Below, piece after piece: positions 30,919-61,798 of a DNA stretch of 64,000 nt; the first letter of the stretch is position 1, and each line of letters begins with the position of its first letter. Made by a program: the position numbers and the translations under genes. The notes beneath the pieces were generated by a model. The model was not told the origin of the DNA. It did not search any database and saw only the letters and a list, made by a program, of their open reading frames with translations. This DNA comes from Hypomesus transpacificus (Eukaryota > Chordata > Actinopteri > Osmeriformes > Osmeridae), in the NCBI RefSeq assembly GCF_021917145.1, contig NC_061077.1, forward strand, positions 10,687,251 to 10,751,250, read 5' to 3'.

Positions 30919-31192
30919 AAAATAAAAAAGGTGTAAAATGTTTTCCAACTGTATCAAGGTTCCAATTTATGTTTGGTAATTTCCTAATTATGCCAACAGT
31001 TATATGAGCATATTGAGCAGGTCATGAATGTTTGTTTTTTGTTGTTGTGAAAACCTTTCTGTTCCCCCAAGACACATTTGAATCTATTACAGTACCCAAC
31101 AGTAGAAATGGGCACAGACGTTTCATCTGCCATGTCCAGGTTCAGTATCTAGTAGAGACCATGAAAGATGGCTGTATACATCAAAAAAGTAG

Positions 31193-31198
31193 TTTATT
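31193..31198 (-). terminator. pitchfork poly(A) signal
   Basis: TTTATT on the + strand (AATAAA on -), 33 nt beyond the pitchfork stop codon. Confidence 0.5.
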
Positions 31199-31230
31199 TC
31201 TGCCTGTAATGGAATGGGCCTCTAGAAGAA

Positions 31231-32600
31231 TCAGGAGTAGAATAGACTGAGGTATGCTTCTCTGGTCCTCTGCTTTTGAAACTCCTTGTCACAAGGGAGC
31301 TGAACATAATTAAAGACAAAGAAAAAACATAGAAGTGTTAAATGTTGCTGCAGGACAGTACAGTACATATATCAAAGACCACAAATACAGTTCAATTAGT
31401 ATTTTGTTTTCAGAATTAAAAGATGAATGAGAAGTTTGAGTTTACCATACCCAGTATGTTACAGTTCTATGTACAATAACAAAATAAACAACAGGGAATT
31501 CTTGTCTGTCACTGTACATTTCTCATTATTTTAGTTATATCGTTTTTACCTGTGGTTTCTGTTTTTATAATAAAAATGCTTACAAAAATATTTGCCATTT
31601 TGCTTTCATTATCACAGCTCTGCTTAATGAAATCAAGTTAGATAAGTAAGGTAGCATAACAATGACTTGTTAAGCTCATCCACACACCTCCATCTTGAGT
31701 GCTCTCCTCTCTGGCTTAGACAGTCTAGCCCAGTCTGGAGAACCAAACTTCATAGGCCAGGACACTTTCTTGCTGCAAGAAACCTCTGGAGTGTATGCCC
31801 CAGGGCTGCACAAGTACATTTGTCAAGATTAATAGGCTATAAATGTAGTTGAATAAGCATACAATGCATCACATGTCTGAGGTTACCAGTGCAGAATTGT
31901 AGTATTAAAGCCACCACTTACTCACCCTGGATTGCAGTCAGCGTCAACAGACTTAGTCCTGAACCTCAGATTGGTGCTGTTGAAGGGTGTTCTGTTGGGA
32001 ATGAATACCTTAGGCCGGGTGTTATCCGGCTGATACTTCTGAGGTGAAAGTACGATTGTCTGGAGTTTTGTCAAGAGAGTGAGAAAAAGATTAATACAGC
32101 TCTTCACACACTTAATGTAAGTTGACGAGATGTTGTAACAAACCTGAGTGTTGGGCATAAATCGTGCAGCAGTCCTTGCAGCAATAACGTATCCTTTATT
32201 ACTCTCAGGTCTCACTTGTATATCATGCGCAAATTTATGAATCTATGATGGAATATGCAGGAAGAAATCAGGGATTGTCCAAACAGGCTATTTTTTCAGT
32301 TGTTTCGTGATGGTTCATTGAAAGTAGGAAGTTGCATGGGTTTTATCATACATGGGTCACTTACCTCGTGATTGTCATAGCAGCCAGGGCCAAGATGTGG
32401 GTCTCCTTGATATGACATCGTGTTGCCCAAGCGATTAGGAGCATAGTGGGTCGGGAACACTTTCCTCTCCTGGCAACTTGCAAAAGCTACTCTCCCATGG
32501 GCACCTAACACAAATCAAGTTTCAAATAGGTAGCACTACATATTTTATGATGTTTTTAAGACGCCGCAACAGTTATTTTACCTGAATACCGTACAGCCAT
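31231..32600 (-). CDS. pifo: Protein pitchfork (ciliary microtubule-associated protein 3)
   Basis: Pitchfork (PIFO, also CIMAP3) acts at the basal body in primary cilium disassembly. Six exons read on the minus strand: 32582-32600, 32365-32504, 32144-32242, 31926-32038, 31688-31805, 31231-31299, giving 185 aa (human about 191). Matches to the human protein occur in every exon but the tiny first: FASCQERKVFP with GDPHLGPGCYDNHE; KGYVIAARTAARFMP; PGAYTPEVSC; WPMKFGSPDWARL; and the C-terminus DKEFQKQRTREAYLSLFYS. The GPGCY and PGAY motifs are the STP/PGR-type repeats of sperm-tail/ciliary proteins. The first exon codes only MAVRYS plus one base, so the start is less certain than the rest. An RFX X-box-like motif lies about 20 bp upstream. 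Confidence 0.92.
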
Positions 32601-32619
32601 TATTTCCTTTTGTTGTCTA

Positions 32620-32633
32620 GTAACGATGGTAAC
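32620..32633 (-). promoter_or_regulatory. X-box-like RFX site before pitchfork
   Basis: GTAACGATGGTAAC fits the 14-bp X-box pattern RYYNYYWWRRNRAC at 12 of 14 positions, with one perfect half (GGTAAC). It lies 20-33 bp upstream of the pitchfork ATG, where ciliary genes commonly carry RFX sites. Binding is inferred. Confidence 0.45.
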
Positions 32634-32639
32634 CAGGTG

Positions 32640-33671
32640 GTCGTTCGTAAATTGATAAAAAAAAATACATTATCAGTCAGTCGTGGACATTTTCTTGCAT
32701 CCTCGGTGAAATATTTTTATATAGGCAATGCAATTTAAACGCCCTACCACGAGCATTTCAGCGAGACGGGTAAAAAAAACATTGATTCCTCAATTTTGTA
32801 ATTCAAACGCGCGGTTTATCAATATTTTATTTGGCAACAGTAAGAGTACAGCATCAACATGGTCCATTCTCGCAGAGCATAAACCTATACATGTATACTC
32901 TTGGCACTAAAATAGGGAGATTTCTTATAAATAAATGAATTTATTCTAAGATAAAATATTATTTAATTCAACTGTTGCATTGGCACGTGTCATATTTAGC
33001 AAGCATTACAATCTATTTCATCTCAAATGTTCTTTCAGCATAGCATGCAAATAGACTTCAGTTTGGGGTAAGTAAAACAATGAAACATTCTTTGCGTCTC
33101 AAAAGGCAACCCAAACGTTCACAAGCATGTATCGACACACAAATTAAACTTCATATATACACAAATAATTATTTCATCTACGTAGTCTTAAATTATACAG
33201 GTGTGAAACTTACTGATAGACTAAAACCAAATTACAACTCTCATGCTGTAGTTACATTCCACTCAAGAGTGAGATTGAGTACCTTAACAAGGTAGAAGAA
33301 TACTCAAGTTATGTATTGGCAAAGAAGATCTACAGTGCACTCTCTGACAATTTCTTGAATGGTAACCATACATTTGAAGAACCAAGGGTAACTCACTTAA
33401 CTCGCAATCACTAACAGTTCAATGATGACGGGAATTAATGGAATGTACCAAGGAAAGAAGGTTTCAATGATGGAGAAAAATCAGGCACGGTTTCCAGATG
33501 AAAGTTTAGGCTTGACAGCGGGAAAGACAAGGAGCTAAATCAACAGAAGTGACGTTCTACTGAGGTACTGAACAGCTGCTCCGAAGTAAGAAAGGAAGGG
33601 CCCTCAGCAAAGTGGAGGATGGCATCTTGTCTCCCTTTAACCATTCAGGGGCACTGAATTGGCGGTGTGTG
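32640..33671. other. Intergenic plus atp6ap1 3' UTR
   Basis: AT-rich, no coding sequence seen. A minus-strand AATAAA (TTTATT at 32940-32945) is a candidate poly(A) signal for atp6ap1, giving a 3' UTR of about 730 nt. Confidence 0.5.
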
Positions 33672-36600
33672 TTACTCAGACAGAGGCACAGAGATGGAGG
33701 GACCTTTGGGGTTGTCAAAGCGGTCCATGGTGTGGACCTGCATGATCATGTGCAGACCGTAGGTGAGGATCAGCAGCATGATCAGTGAGGTGATCAGGCC
33801 CATCCAAATGGCTGGCGTGAAGAAGCCTGCACAGTCACTGGCATAGGAGAAGTCTGTTGTTCCATTCAATATATTAAAGCCCTGGATCTGCAATACAACA
33901 AAAGATAGGTTGGGAAATAAAAAATAAATAATGAATAAATATAGGATAACAAATAATAAATCGTGATGGGGGGGGGGGGGGGTTCACACAACAGCACTTC
34001 AACTAAAGCCTTAAGACATAGCTGCCCACTTGTAGGAGAAAGCTAAACCACACAAGTACCGACCTGAAAGTCAATGAAGTTGAGTCTCCATTTGGGGCGT
34101 TCTTCAGTGGCCGGAACCAGCAGGGCGTCACGTTCGCTGCTGACAGACTGACAGTGGAAGGAGTACTCAGAGGGGGCGTAGATGCCACGGCTGCCGTTGA
34201 ATGTCGCCGTTTCACCTTGACCCACCACGACCACATTGTTTAGGGTGAACCAGTTTCGGCCTGAGACAGGGTAGCGCCGCTGGCTCATGTTGAAGCTGTA
34301 GATTAAAGCTTTGGGTTACCAACTGAGCACTATTGAAGTGGATGGAAGGATGCTCAGTATGTTCTTTTTTTTTCTTTTCATAAGGCTGTCATGGTTGTTG
34401 TCATATTTTTAAGCCTTTTCTTTCGCCACAACATCTTATGTACAAGGGCTCCATTTTATTCCACTTACGTGAGACGGACGGTTGTGTAAACAGGAAGAGA
34501 TTCATAGTTCAGAACAAGTCTGCAAAGAAAAAGACGGAACAGTTACACATCAATCAACTGATATTGTCTGTTTGTTTTGACAAAAAGAGAAAGATATGGA
34601 CACAATATGGCTTGGTCAGATTATGGATGATAAAAACCAATTTGTCAAATCTCTAGGAATAAGTAGCAGGACTAGCTTTCTCACTGTGAGGTGTTGACGT
34701 TGCATTGGGAGCCATCCATGGTTGGAGTGAAATTAGCCAAACGCACCCACTCGCCAGTTCCAAAACTAACTTCGAGGTCCTGTGCCCAAAGCATGATGCA
34801 AGGCCTTCCCTCAGTGTCATTGAACATCAAGGGTGCCTTGACGGTGTCTTCCATGGCTTGTAGCAGAGACCGGCCTTTAGGTTGGCCAGCTGACACCTCC
34901 GCAATCACCTGGGGGACAAAGGAGTGGAAACCTCTTTGACCTGTTCTAAACTGCTCGCATCTGCTTTCAATGTCTGATAGAAACAGGGTGTACACGGGAG
35001 GGCTTCATTGGCTGTACATTACCCGTGATGGCTTCAGCCCAGTGTAAATGGAGATATACGGAACATTCTGGCCTTTCATGATGCTCAGAACCTTTCCAAT
35101 GACTTCATCTGTAGAAACAGGTACACATTTGATCACAAAGAGGTCTTCAACATATGAGAAAAAAAACTATGCAATTAATATTACTTGAATACAATTCCTT
35201 GTACAAAGTTAACTTAATTTACCATTGGTTTTCAGGACTTGCTTACAGGACATGGATGTACTAAAAAACAAACATAATACGTTTCAAGGATTAGTACATT
35301 TTACACCATCTACTATCAATAGACTTCTTAATCTTGGCATGCACTTTAAAATAACCCTTCACATATCTGCCATGGATCTGTACCCAGCAGAATATGGCAA
35401 ATTGATGATCAGCAGGTTACTAGCAGATGCATTCAGGTGAAGATGGGCCAGCGTGTCTGGGTCTATGAGGACAGGAGAGACGCCCAGCTTGTCCTGCAAC
35501 AGAGCCGGGATAGCGCTCGAGCCAGGCCATGCCAGAGCAGGCAACACCAGCTGTGAAGGGGAGGCTCGCAACGCAGACTGTTGGAGAAATGGAGAAGGAC
35601 ACAGAGAAAGATGGATGGTTACTAGGCAGTCTCTGCCTGCAAGAAAATTATTTATATTATAGCCCAGATCTTACCTCAAGGTTGGGAAAGGCACTATCTT
35701 TTTTGTTTCCAAACACTCCACCATACATTGTGAAGTCGTCCTTGCTCAACTAGACAGAACAAGCACAGTGAGAATTTTAGGGAACTGGCCAATGTTAGAA
35801 GAAGACACATTCATTTATTACATAACACAAAATAAATAATATTCTAATTTAGAAGTTGTTTTAATTCAACGCAACATACAGAGGGGTATTTTGACCAGCA
35901 ACTTCTTAATCTGCTATAAAATTCTCAACCACTGAGCTATTCCTACCAGAACCCAGAACTCAGACTGAGCCACTCTTTCTGAGCTTAACTGGGTAACTTC
36001 CAGATTGAAGTAATGGGCCTGGTTCAGAAAGGAAGCTGTGTGTGCAGGGGGAAGTGAGGCTCATTGTCACACCATTGTGAGAATATCACAGCATCACGAG
36101 TGCCTACAGCATGGCTGTCATGCTAGGAGAGTTAAAAACGTGTTGTGTCAACACGGATTTAAGTGTATTACTCTGATTATGGGCTCGATATTAAGAGCAA
36201 CGTTACACGTAACCGTTTGAGCTTCTCACCTTCTCCTGAAGAAAGAGTATTACGTTATGTGGGCCAGGGCCCATGGCAGAGTTAAGGTAGGACAACCACT
36301 GGCTATTAGACGTGATATGGCCAGCTGAAGGTGAACCAAGTGGTGTTAAACTGTACCTGTAGAGACAAAACATTCAAACATTGTCATCCTATTTAAATCA
36401 CATGATCTGTTCTCCTCAAATAGCTAACCTACAACATTCCACAACACAAATAAGCATTCTAACTGAACTGGTTGCCTGAAACATCATTGAGTTGTAAATA
36501 TTCATGAAATATTTTGAACATACAGTTAGTATACATTAACAACTTTTAGCTTTAAAGTTGTTAGCATAAGGCTATGCTAGCTAAATACCTAGTCGTAGCT

Positions 36601-36819
36601 GATGGGTAGCTAGCAGTGGCTGCATTAACTATAGTTATGGAAGTGATTAAAACTTACTATAACTATTAGTTTTGAAATACAAAAATCACGTATTTACCCG
36701 TCACTGGACCACATTAATAGTGGCACTTGGCTGCTACAGCTTCCAATCGAGAAAATTGAAAATAAAAAGGCAAATAAAGCCATGACACTAGACTTTCTCG
36801 ACTGCTCAACTCCTGCCAT
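33672..36819 (-). CDS. atp6ap1: V-ATPase accessory subunit Ac45 (ATP6AP1)
   Basis: Type I membrane glycoprotein that assembles with the V-ATPase Vo sector and guides the pump in the secretory pathway. Ten exons on the minus strand: 36698-36819, 36230-36356, 35675-35749, 35384-35577, 35223-35260, 35023-35108, 34685-34908, 34469-34519, 34064-34295, 33672-33887, giving 454 aa (human about 470). An N-terminal signal segment ([16 protein letters not shown]) precedes the lumenal domain; the C-terminal exon has a transmembrane helix, [20 protein letters not shown], followed by the cytosolic tail ending VPLSE. NIT/NGT-type glycosylation sites are scattered in the lumenal part. The neighbouring gdi1 is also its neighbour at human Xq28. 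A CLEAR-like E-box lies just upstream of the start codon. Confidence 0.95.
33966..33981 (+). repeat. Guanine homopolymer in atp6ap1 intron
   Basis: Uninterrupted G run of about 16 nt between the last two atp6ap1 exons; a C tract in the transcript. Confidence 0.85.
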
Positions 36820-38133
36820 TTTCGTTTTCCGCAAAGTCTGGATCACGTGGTACACATCAGCTGACTGTCATATGTCGACGGTAAACTTCCTTCTTTACGC
36901 TTGCCCTGCCCTGCCCAAAACGAAAAAAGAAACGTTCTTACCGGATTGAGTCAATGCACCATGAAAAAGCTCAGTGTAAAAGAAAAGTATTTTTTACAAG
37001 GCTCACTTCTGCTAGGTCAGCTTTTAATCAAACTATCCTGATCGATAAAACGAAGCTACTGCAATTAGGCTACTGCTGACTACAATCAATCAAGATCTTG
37101 CCAAAACATGTTGGAGATATTAACTGTCGTAAAGTAGTCTACGCTGAAATTAAAATAAGCCTATTGCTAATTTTACGCCATATTCGTTTATATATAACGG
37201 CGAGAAAGTTATCCATTGTCTCCTAAATGTTTAAGTAATTTGGCACAACTCAAGATAACCTGAGGCGCTATCCTTGGTGCTGAATTAGAACCTGGTGACC
37301 ATCCACATATTATTTAAAAAAAGTATTATAAAGCTAGCAGCCTCCTGCAATTACAGTCAAACTATTGACCGTATAAAACCCAATGCAATAGTTTAGTTGC
37401 CCCCATTCTGTCCCTGGGGTTACAAAATAGCTAGGCCTACTTATTTGGACCCTTTATTGAGGAATACAACAACTAGAAAAGCTGCGTTTTACTCCATAAG
37501 AGTAGCCTAATCGTCATATAGTATCACAACATTTTATGTAAACACCCAAAGTAAACTATAATAAACTCTTGATCACAGCAAGGCTCTATTCAGCGAGTTG
37601 GCGGAGGAATACCACTGCATCATCCACACAGCTGCACCTATCTGAACTGAAAGATAGGGGAAAAGAAGATAAAGCGAACAATTAAAACCTACAATTGTCT
37701 GCATTGACCATATTGAAAAAGCAAAGTACGGTCATTTGGCTAAATAATTCTTTATTATGTAGTTGGGTGGGTTGAAAACACCTACAGTTCTTCGCAGGCT
37801 GTTTTATGTTAATTTATCTGTGGTTTTGTAAGATCACAAACAGGGGAGGTGCACTACTTTCCGACGCGAACGCACTAGCAGTGTTCCACAGGGTTCTTCG
37901 TGTAGGGCCATCTTTGGTCGTCCTCGCCGGTGACAGTGTGGACCATATTCCACTGTTCATTTACACCAGAAGATAAATTAATAAAATATAAACTTGAAAC
38001 GCCATCTAACTGACAAACTGTTGTGTAAAGAAAGAGTGTTCGTTTGCATTTGCTTTAGCGCTGATTATTTCTCTCAATCTCTTTCAATTTTACAAAGCAA
38101 AAGAGGGCGAGACAGGAGAGGCGGTGATACAAC
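36820..38133. promoter_or_regulatory. Divergent upstream region shared by atp6ap1 and gdi1
   Basis: The two start codons are 1.3 kb apart and point away from each other. The interval should hold both promoters. The gdi1 side (about 37850-37960) is locally CpG-rich; the gdi1 5' UTR probably extends to about 38.1 kb without a visible intron. No TATA box was recognised. Confidence 0.5.
36843..36850. promoter_or_regulatory. CLEAR-like E-box before atp6ap1
   Basis: TCACGTGG, containing CACGTG, lies 24 bp upstream of the atp6ap1 ATG. TFEB/TFE3 CLEAR elements (GTCACGTGAC core) control lysosomal and V-ATPase genes in mammals. The match is 7 of 8 over the core; binding is inferred. Confidence 0.45.
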
Positions 38134-42197
<4,064 letters not shown>

Positions 42198-42425
42198 GAA
42201 GGGCAGGGCTCCAAGAAAGGGAGGGAATCTGAAAACAGTAAAGAAAGGGCAGAACCTCTGGTGGAGGGTGGCGAGACAGGGGGAAGGTGGCGTTGAGTGG
42301 AATGAAGGGGAGGACGAGGTCTTGGTAAGGTAGGGTTGATGAGGGGTGGGGGTTCAGTCTTAAGTCATCCTCCTTTTTCTTATGCTCTTCCTTCTTCTGG
42401 CACGGCCTCTGACTCAAACATGTTA

Positions 42426-42466
42426 CCACACACATACACACACACACACATACACACACGCACACA
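42426..42466 (+). repeat. CA microsatellite in gdi1 3' UTR
   Basis: Interrupted (CA)n/(CACG) tract, 230 nt after the gdi1 stop codon. Confidence 0.85.
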
Positions 42467-44845
42467 CATTGTTCCCAGACTCACATTCCCTATCTCTATC
42501 ACTGAAACGCAGGGTTGATATGGTCTTTTCATTCCATTGTAGATTCTATAAACATGTCTTGAGTCTTACTATTAGGAGAGGTTGACCTGTTCACTGTTGG
42601 TGCAGTTTCAAAGCCTTTAACTCTTTCTTCATGTGTTTGGTCTGTCCTCTCATTGCTGGTAGGCTAGGGAGCTGAAGAGACAAAGACATCAACATTGTTT
42701 AAAGCTGGTGTCAGAAGAGATAAACAGTGTCGTGTAAAACCTGCAGTTTTGCCATGACTGTTTGCTCCTTCTCTGAATCTGTCACCTCTACTTGGCATGC
42801 ATGCATCTTTTTCACACAGTAGTATTGTACATAGAACATGAAGACACTGCGGTATGAAGGCTGGGCCATTCCACGCATCCCTCCTGTCAACCCTGCTTTC
42901 ACCTTCTTACTTGGTCTTTTACCTGTGTTATTTCAATAGACTGCTCCTTTTGTGGCAAATCTCTCAGTCAGGCAAAATGTATTGAAACATTATATATCAA
43001 TGGGCTGTTCTGTCAACTGATAGTGCTCACTTTGCAATGCTGTTGTGTACCCTGTGCTATAGCAGGCAAGCTAACCGGTGGCTAACTGTTGTCCCCTAAA
43101 ACTGTTTTTGTTTATACATGTGTGATGTCAGAGTTGACTTTGAATTGTTTACTTTCTTACGTTTTAAATTATTAAGAATTTTATTTCAGAATATTTGGTG
43201 CACTTCTCACAAGCTGAAGTTATGAAGTTTACTGAGTTGGTATGGAAATTGCGTTGTGACACTCTAAAGTGGACTTAACATTAAAAAGGGAAGGTGAAAG
43301 GTGATGCGAGGGATGGTTTGGCATGTTGGTAGGGTTACACATGAAGAGTGGTAGATTTGAAATGAAAGACATTGATTGAAAAGGAGGCCTGACGTTGTTG
43401 AGATGCAAAGAGGGTGATGAGAATGTATACTTGAGATGTTGCAGGCTTGATATCAGGACCCTTATGAGTGAAGAAGGAAGACTGAATTTTCGGCTTGTAG
43501 TGAAAGCACCAGATCATGTCTAGGTTGTTGGAATGCTTGTGTATGTCACCGAAGTAGATCAATCCCCCAATAAACTAAACCCTGTGATAACCCTTAGAGT
43601 AGACAGCAGGGAACGCTGGACACTCCCAAAGTAGTACTCTGTAGCATAAAAGTCCTGAGCCATGGTTTAAAAGTGCCACCCCACAAGAATGAACCAATAT
43701 GTTTTACTTGGTTTTAGCCTTAATTTGGGGTCTTATCCAATATTTTTTGAATCTCTCAAGATTGGACCAGTACATTAAAAGAAGGCAGAGGCCACTGCAC
43801 CACTGACTGTTATGACGAGGGTAGTCTGTTGTGAGATGGACAGCTTGAAGCAGTCTTTTTACCCCCCCACACAGGAAGTCTAGTTCAGTGGTCTTGTCTC
43901 TGCAGTTGGCACTACAAACAGTGTCATATATGGCGACCTCCATTGTGTTTTGAGTTCTCCTGCTTGGCAGTTGTGTTTTACCCCTCTGTGTTTACATACT
44001 TCAGGTTTAAAGAGCGGTCTGAAGCCTAGTTAGTGAATCAGTGAGTTACTGTACATATCAGTGGAAGACAGATGAGATGCTACACCCTTACCCATAACAC
44101 ATTAACCAAGGTTGAGTTGGCACTATACTCCTCTTATATGACCGTGCCCTTCAGCACTCCCTCAATGACTCTAAACTAAGTTATTAACTCACGTTTGGGG
44201 TTTTTATGTGTCTTATTGTAATGGTATTATTTATTTGTTTCCACTGAAGTTAATGGTGAAAGGTGAAAATGCTGAATATGCTATGCTATTAGTTTGTTCT
44301 CTTACTGATACAACTCAACTGATCTCAAAGTGATCCATACCCACATCATTGTTTTAGTTTGTTATTTGCTGTGTCATATGTTATGTTTGGCCTATGTTTG
44401 TGATCACCCCAGTGTTTCATTGGTTTGATATGATTAACCGTCTTTAACAAACAGGTTTTGATTGAAGGATAGCAAGTAATTGAATCACCAACCTTCACAG
44501 GAATCTCTGCAGTTTCAAACTGAGCACTTTTAAATATAGCATGGTCTTCATCCTGGAATCATGTTGGCTGAACTGGAATAATGTGGGAGTTTCTCTCAGT
44601 GTAGTCATAAAAAGAGTTGACCCTTTTTTCACCAATAGATGCTGTCTCATCTTTTTATTTATTTAAAGAAAATCCTAAAAGTGTGGTGGTACCATTTTCC
44701 ATCAAGTTTGGCCTTTTACGTAAAACCCACTATTGACAACATCCCTTGAAATTGACAAAAGTGATAGTTCAGACTGAGCAGTAGACAACTCACAGTCCTT
44801 GTTTGATCACTAGTATGTGAACAATGCCTAATGTCTTGTGTAACA

Positions 44846-44851
44846 AATAAA
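44846..44851 (+). terminator. gdi1 distal poly(A) signal
   Basis: AATAAA in an A-rich context, followed by the convergent 3' end of the itih6 gene. Confidence 0.55.
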
Positions 44852-45439
44852 ATGAATTAAACTATGAACGAAAGATAAAAAAGATAGAAAAATAAAAAGC
44901 ACATGGCAAACCTGAAAAGTCTGACAGCGCCTCTCTGTGTCTGAGTGTGTAAAATGATACACTTGTCCAAGTATCCCAAAAACAAAAATATTTATATAGG
45001 TAATATTTTATGGAACATACATACAGTATATACACACTTACTTTAACTTAAACTTAAACAAAAAATACAACTCGGAATCTTTCAAAAAATAACATTTCCA
45101 TAATGTCAACTATCATTAAGATATCAGATATAGAATAAAAACCACTTGAGAAACATCCATTTTAAGAGTGACAGAAATGTGCTAAACCTGGAGTGATTGC
45201 TGAGGAATAAAATGGTTCTTAATTTCTGTTGCCATATGAACAGAAGAATCATTTGGTCATTGGTCTTGTTTTTAAGGCACTGCTGCGCTGTGACATCACA
45301 TTACCCAATATGAGGATCATTAGCATGGAAAACTGAATACACCGTGTACCCTGGACTCAAGTCCCAGAGCTGGCTTGTCCTGGAAGGCCTTTCCCATAGC
45401 CTGAGCTGCCCAGAGTTGAAAGGGGATGGAGTGGAGTGT

Positions 45440-55044
<9,605 letters not shown>

Positions 55045-56229
55045 GATGATGAACTTGAATTCCAAGAGATTTAAAGTTATCCGTATCCCAGTGCGCGCAC
55101 GTAGTCTGGGAAGTGCGTTTGGAGGACGCGGTACGAACCTCACATTTTACATAAGTTATTTTTTGCAAGTCTTTCCCCTCCCTCAGCTTTATTTAAACGG
55201 TCGGAAACCGCTGTGATACTAAAGAAAATTGACGTTCTAGGCTACATGCATCCGAGCTATGAAGAATATGAAAGAAATTCAGTCCTCTGGCGCATAACCT
55301 ACTCAAGATTTTCGCAGACTCTTGTCATAGGGGAGCGTGCGAAATGAGGTATTCTTAACCCGTGAATGTCGACAATTTGAAAGAAAAACACTACCTTTCA
55401 CCCTCCCTCCCTCCCTCGCTCTCGGTCTCTCGCTCTCTCGCTCTCTGTTAAACTGTTTAATGCAGGCCTGCCATAACAATAAAACGCACAGGCTATAGCT
55501 AAGTATTACTAAGGTATAATTGTGAAGGCATTGGTGGCACAATTTCCTTTAAATATGCTGTGTCCCTGATTGAATGCGATACAATCTATTCCATGAGGGT
55601 GTTTATTAAAACCTTTTTTTCACCAAATATTTGCTTTGGATATTCCTCTAGTTTCTGAGCTCAAATTAGATATTCAGGTTCAGTTGTCCTGTTCTACCAA
55701 GTTTGTGGATTGCGATATTGTTAGCATAATCCCATACAATACAGATGCTTCTACTCATAAGAAAAGAAGATTAATAGAGTTGTTCAAATAGTAATTTTGA
55801 AGTTTATTTTCAAACAATGTTTGTTTGTGAGCTGTCCATGGTGCTGATAGTTACTTAGTTAATCTCCAAGCTACACTGCTTGGTGGTAAACGATGAAAAG
55901 TTACATCTACAATTTCAGATGTTTGTTTTATAATTTCCACTTCACGTACACATGTTCTGATTGCATATCCATATTTCTCTTCAACAGCTTTGTGAACCCA
56001 TTACTGTCCTCAATAAATCCAGTCCAATTAGATTGACCAAATGGCTTGTATAGTCACATTGACACATTTTAGGCACATTTCCCTAAACGTTTGGCGTTTC
56101 CCTTAGCCCTTGGCGTTTAGGTTGCCACCATCCCATATGGTTCCTTTCCCTTAAGCTCCTCCTGCCATGGAGCCAATACAGACTACAACATCATGCATTC
56201 ATGGTCCTAGTGTCCAGCTTCCAGATTCT
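55045..56229. other. itih6 promoter side and pfkfb1 3' UTR
   Basis: No coding sequence seen. A TTTAAATAA stretch on the minus strand near 55187-55196, about 145 bp upstream of the itih6 ATG, is a weak TATA candidate. Minus-strand AATAAA signals at 55602-55607 and 55803-55808 are candidate pfkfb1 poly(A) sites. A pyrimidine-rich (CTCC/CTCG) microsatellite is at 55398-55447. Confidence 0.45.
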
Positions 56230-60862
<4,633 letters not shown>

Positions 60863-61747
60863 GTCTGTCGCCAGAGTGGAGGCCGGTGGCCCCGGACAAC
60901 GCATTTACGGCACAGTCTCCCCCCTCTCCCTGTGCAACGGAGCGAGTGTAAGCCAGGGAGACCAGAAGAGCAACACAGCCCTGCCTCTCATTGAACTCTG
61001 ATGAGGTCACCTGACCGTTGCCAAGGGAAGGAGGCGGGAGTCAGAATACGGGAGGGGAGGATTGTGGCCATGCTGTCTCACTGTTCAGCTGTCTGCTGGG
61101 TCACAGAGGACCTGCTGTTGCGTTAGATAATAGGGCCCCACAGTAAATTAGGTCTTCCTCAAGGGACTTTAGTCAGAAGGGAAAAGCTGCTGACACAATC
61201 AAATCTCACAATGCAACGCAATCTGACAATGCAAAATCACTGATAGAATCTGTCTCTTGGAAAGAAGATCCTAAAAAGCTCCAGAAAAGGGATTAGCTTG
61301 TCCTTGTGACTGCTTCCTCTCAGTTGGGGTCAGAGTGTGATTGCTCCAAAGTAACACTAGGGGACAGCTGAAAGTCTGGATTTAGAGGTACTGGAGACTA
61401 CCACACTGTCTTGTAACTAATCAGCACATGAATAATATCAATGGTTATTTGAAGCATTAGAGTGTTTTATATAATCCAGTTCTTCACAGGTCCTGTCTGT
61501 CTGTGTGAGGGTGGTAATCAGGCATTAACAAGATTAAAGTATTAAGGGCCCAATAGCCTTTTAAGACATGAGTGTTGTATTTCAAGGCACCATATTACAT
61601 GGTTAAGGTACGACATGAGATCTAAGAAATATACCAGTGTCATCAACATACAAATATTGTGAACATGTCCGTAAAATACGATAATTTATGATGCCATTCG
61701 ACATCAGGACAATTATGATATGGACTGTATTCACAAATGCACGGATG

Positions 61748-61798
61748 ATCGTTTTAAGTTCAGGTTAAAGCGTCTGCTAAATGCATACATGTAAAGGT
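61748..61798 (+). repeat. SINE/LINE tail-like fragment
   Basis: AAGCGTCTGCTAAATGCATA followed by an ATGTAAAGGTAA tail is the familiar 3' end of many teleost SINEs (recalled, not compared). Only the tail is recognisable. Confidence 0.5.

Larger units (their letters stand above)
42198..44870 (+). other. gdi1 3' UTR
   Basis: No other gene is visible. Candidate poly(A) signals AATAAA are at 43569-43574 and 44846-44851, implying short and long 3' UTRs of about 1.4 and 2.7 kb. Choice between them is inferred. Confidence 0.55.
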
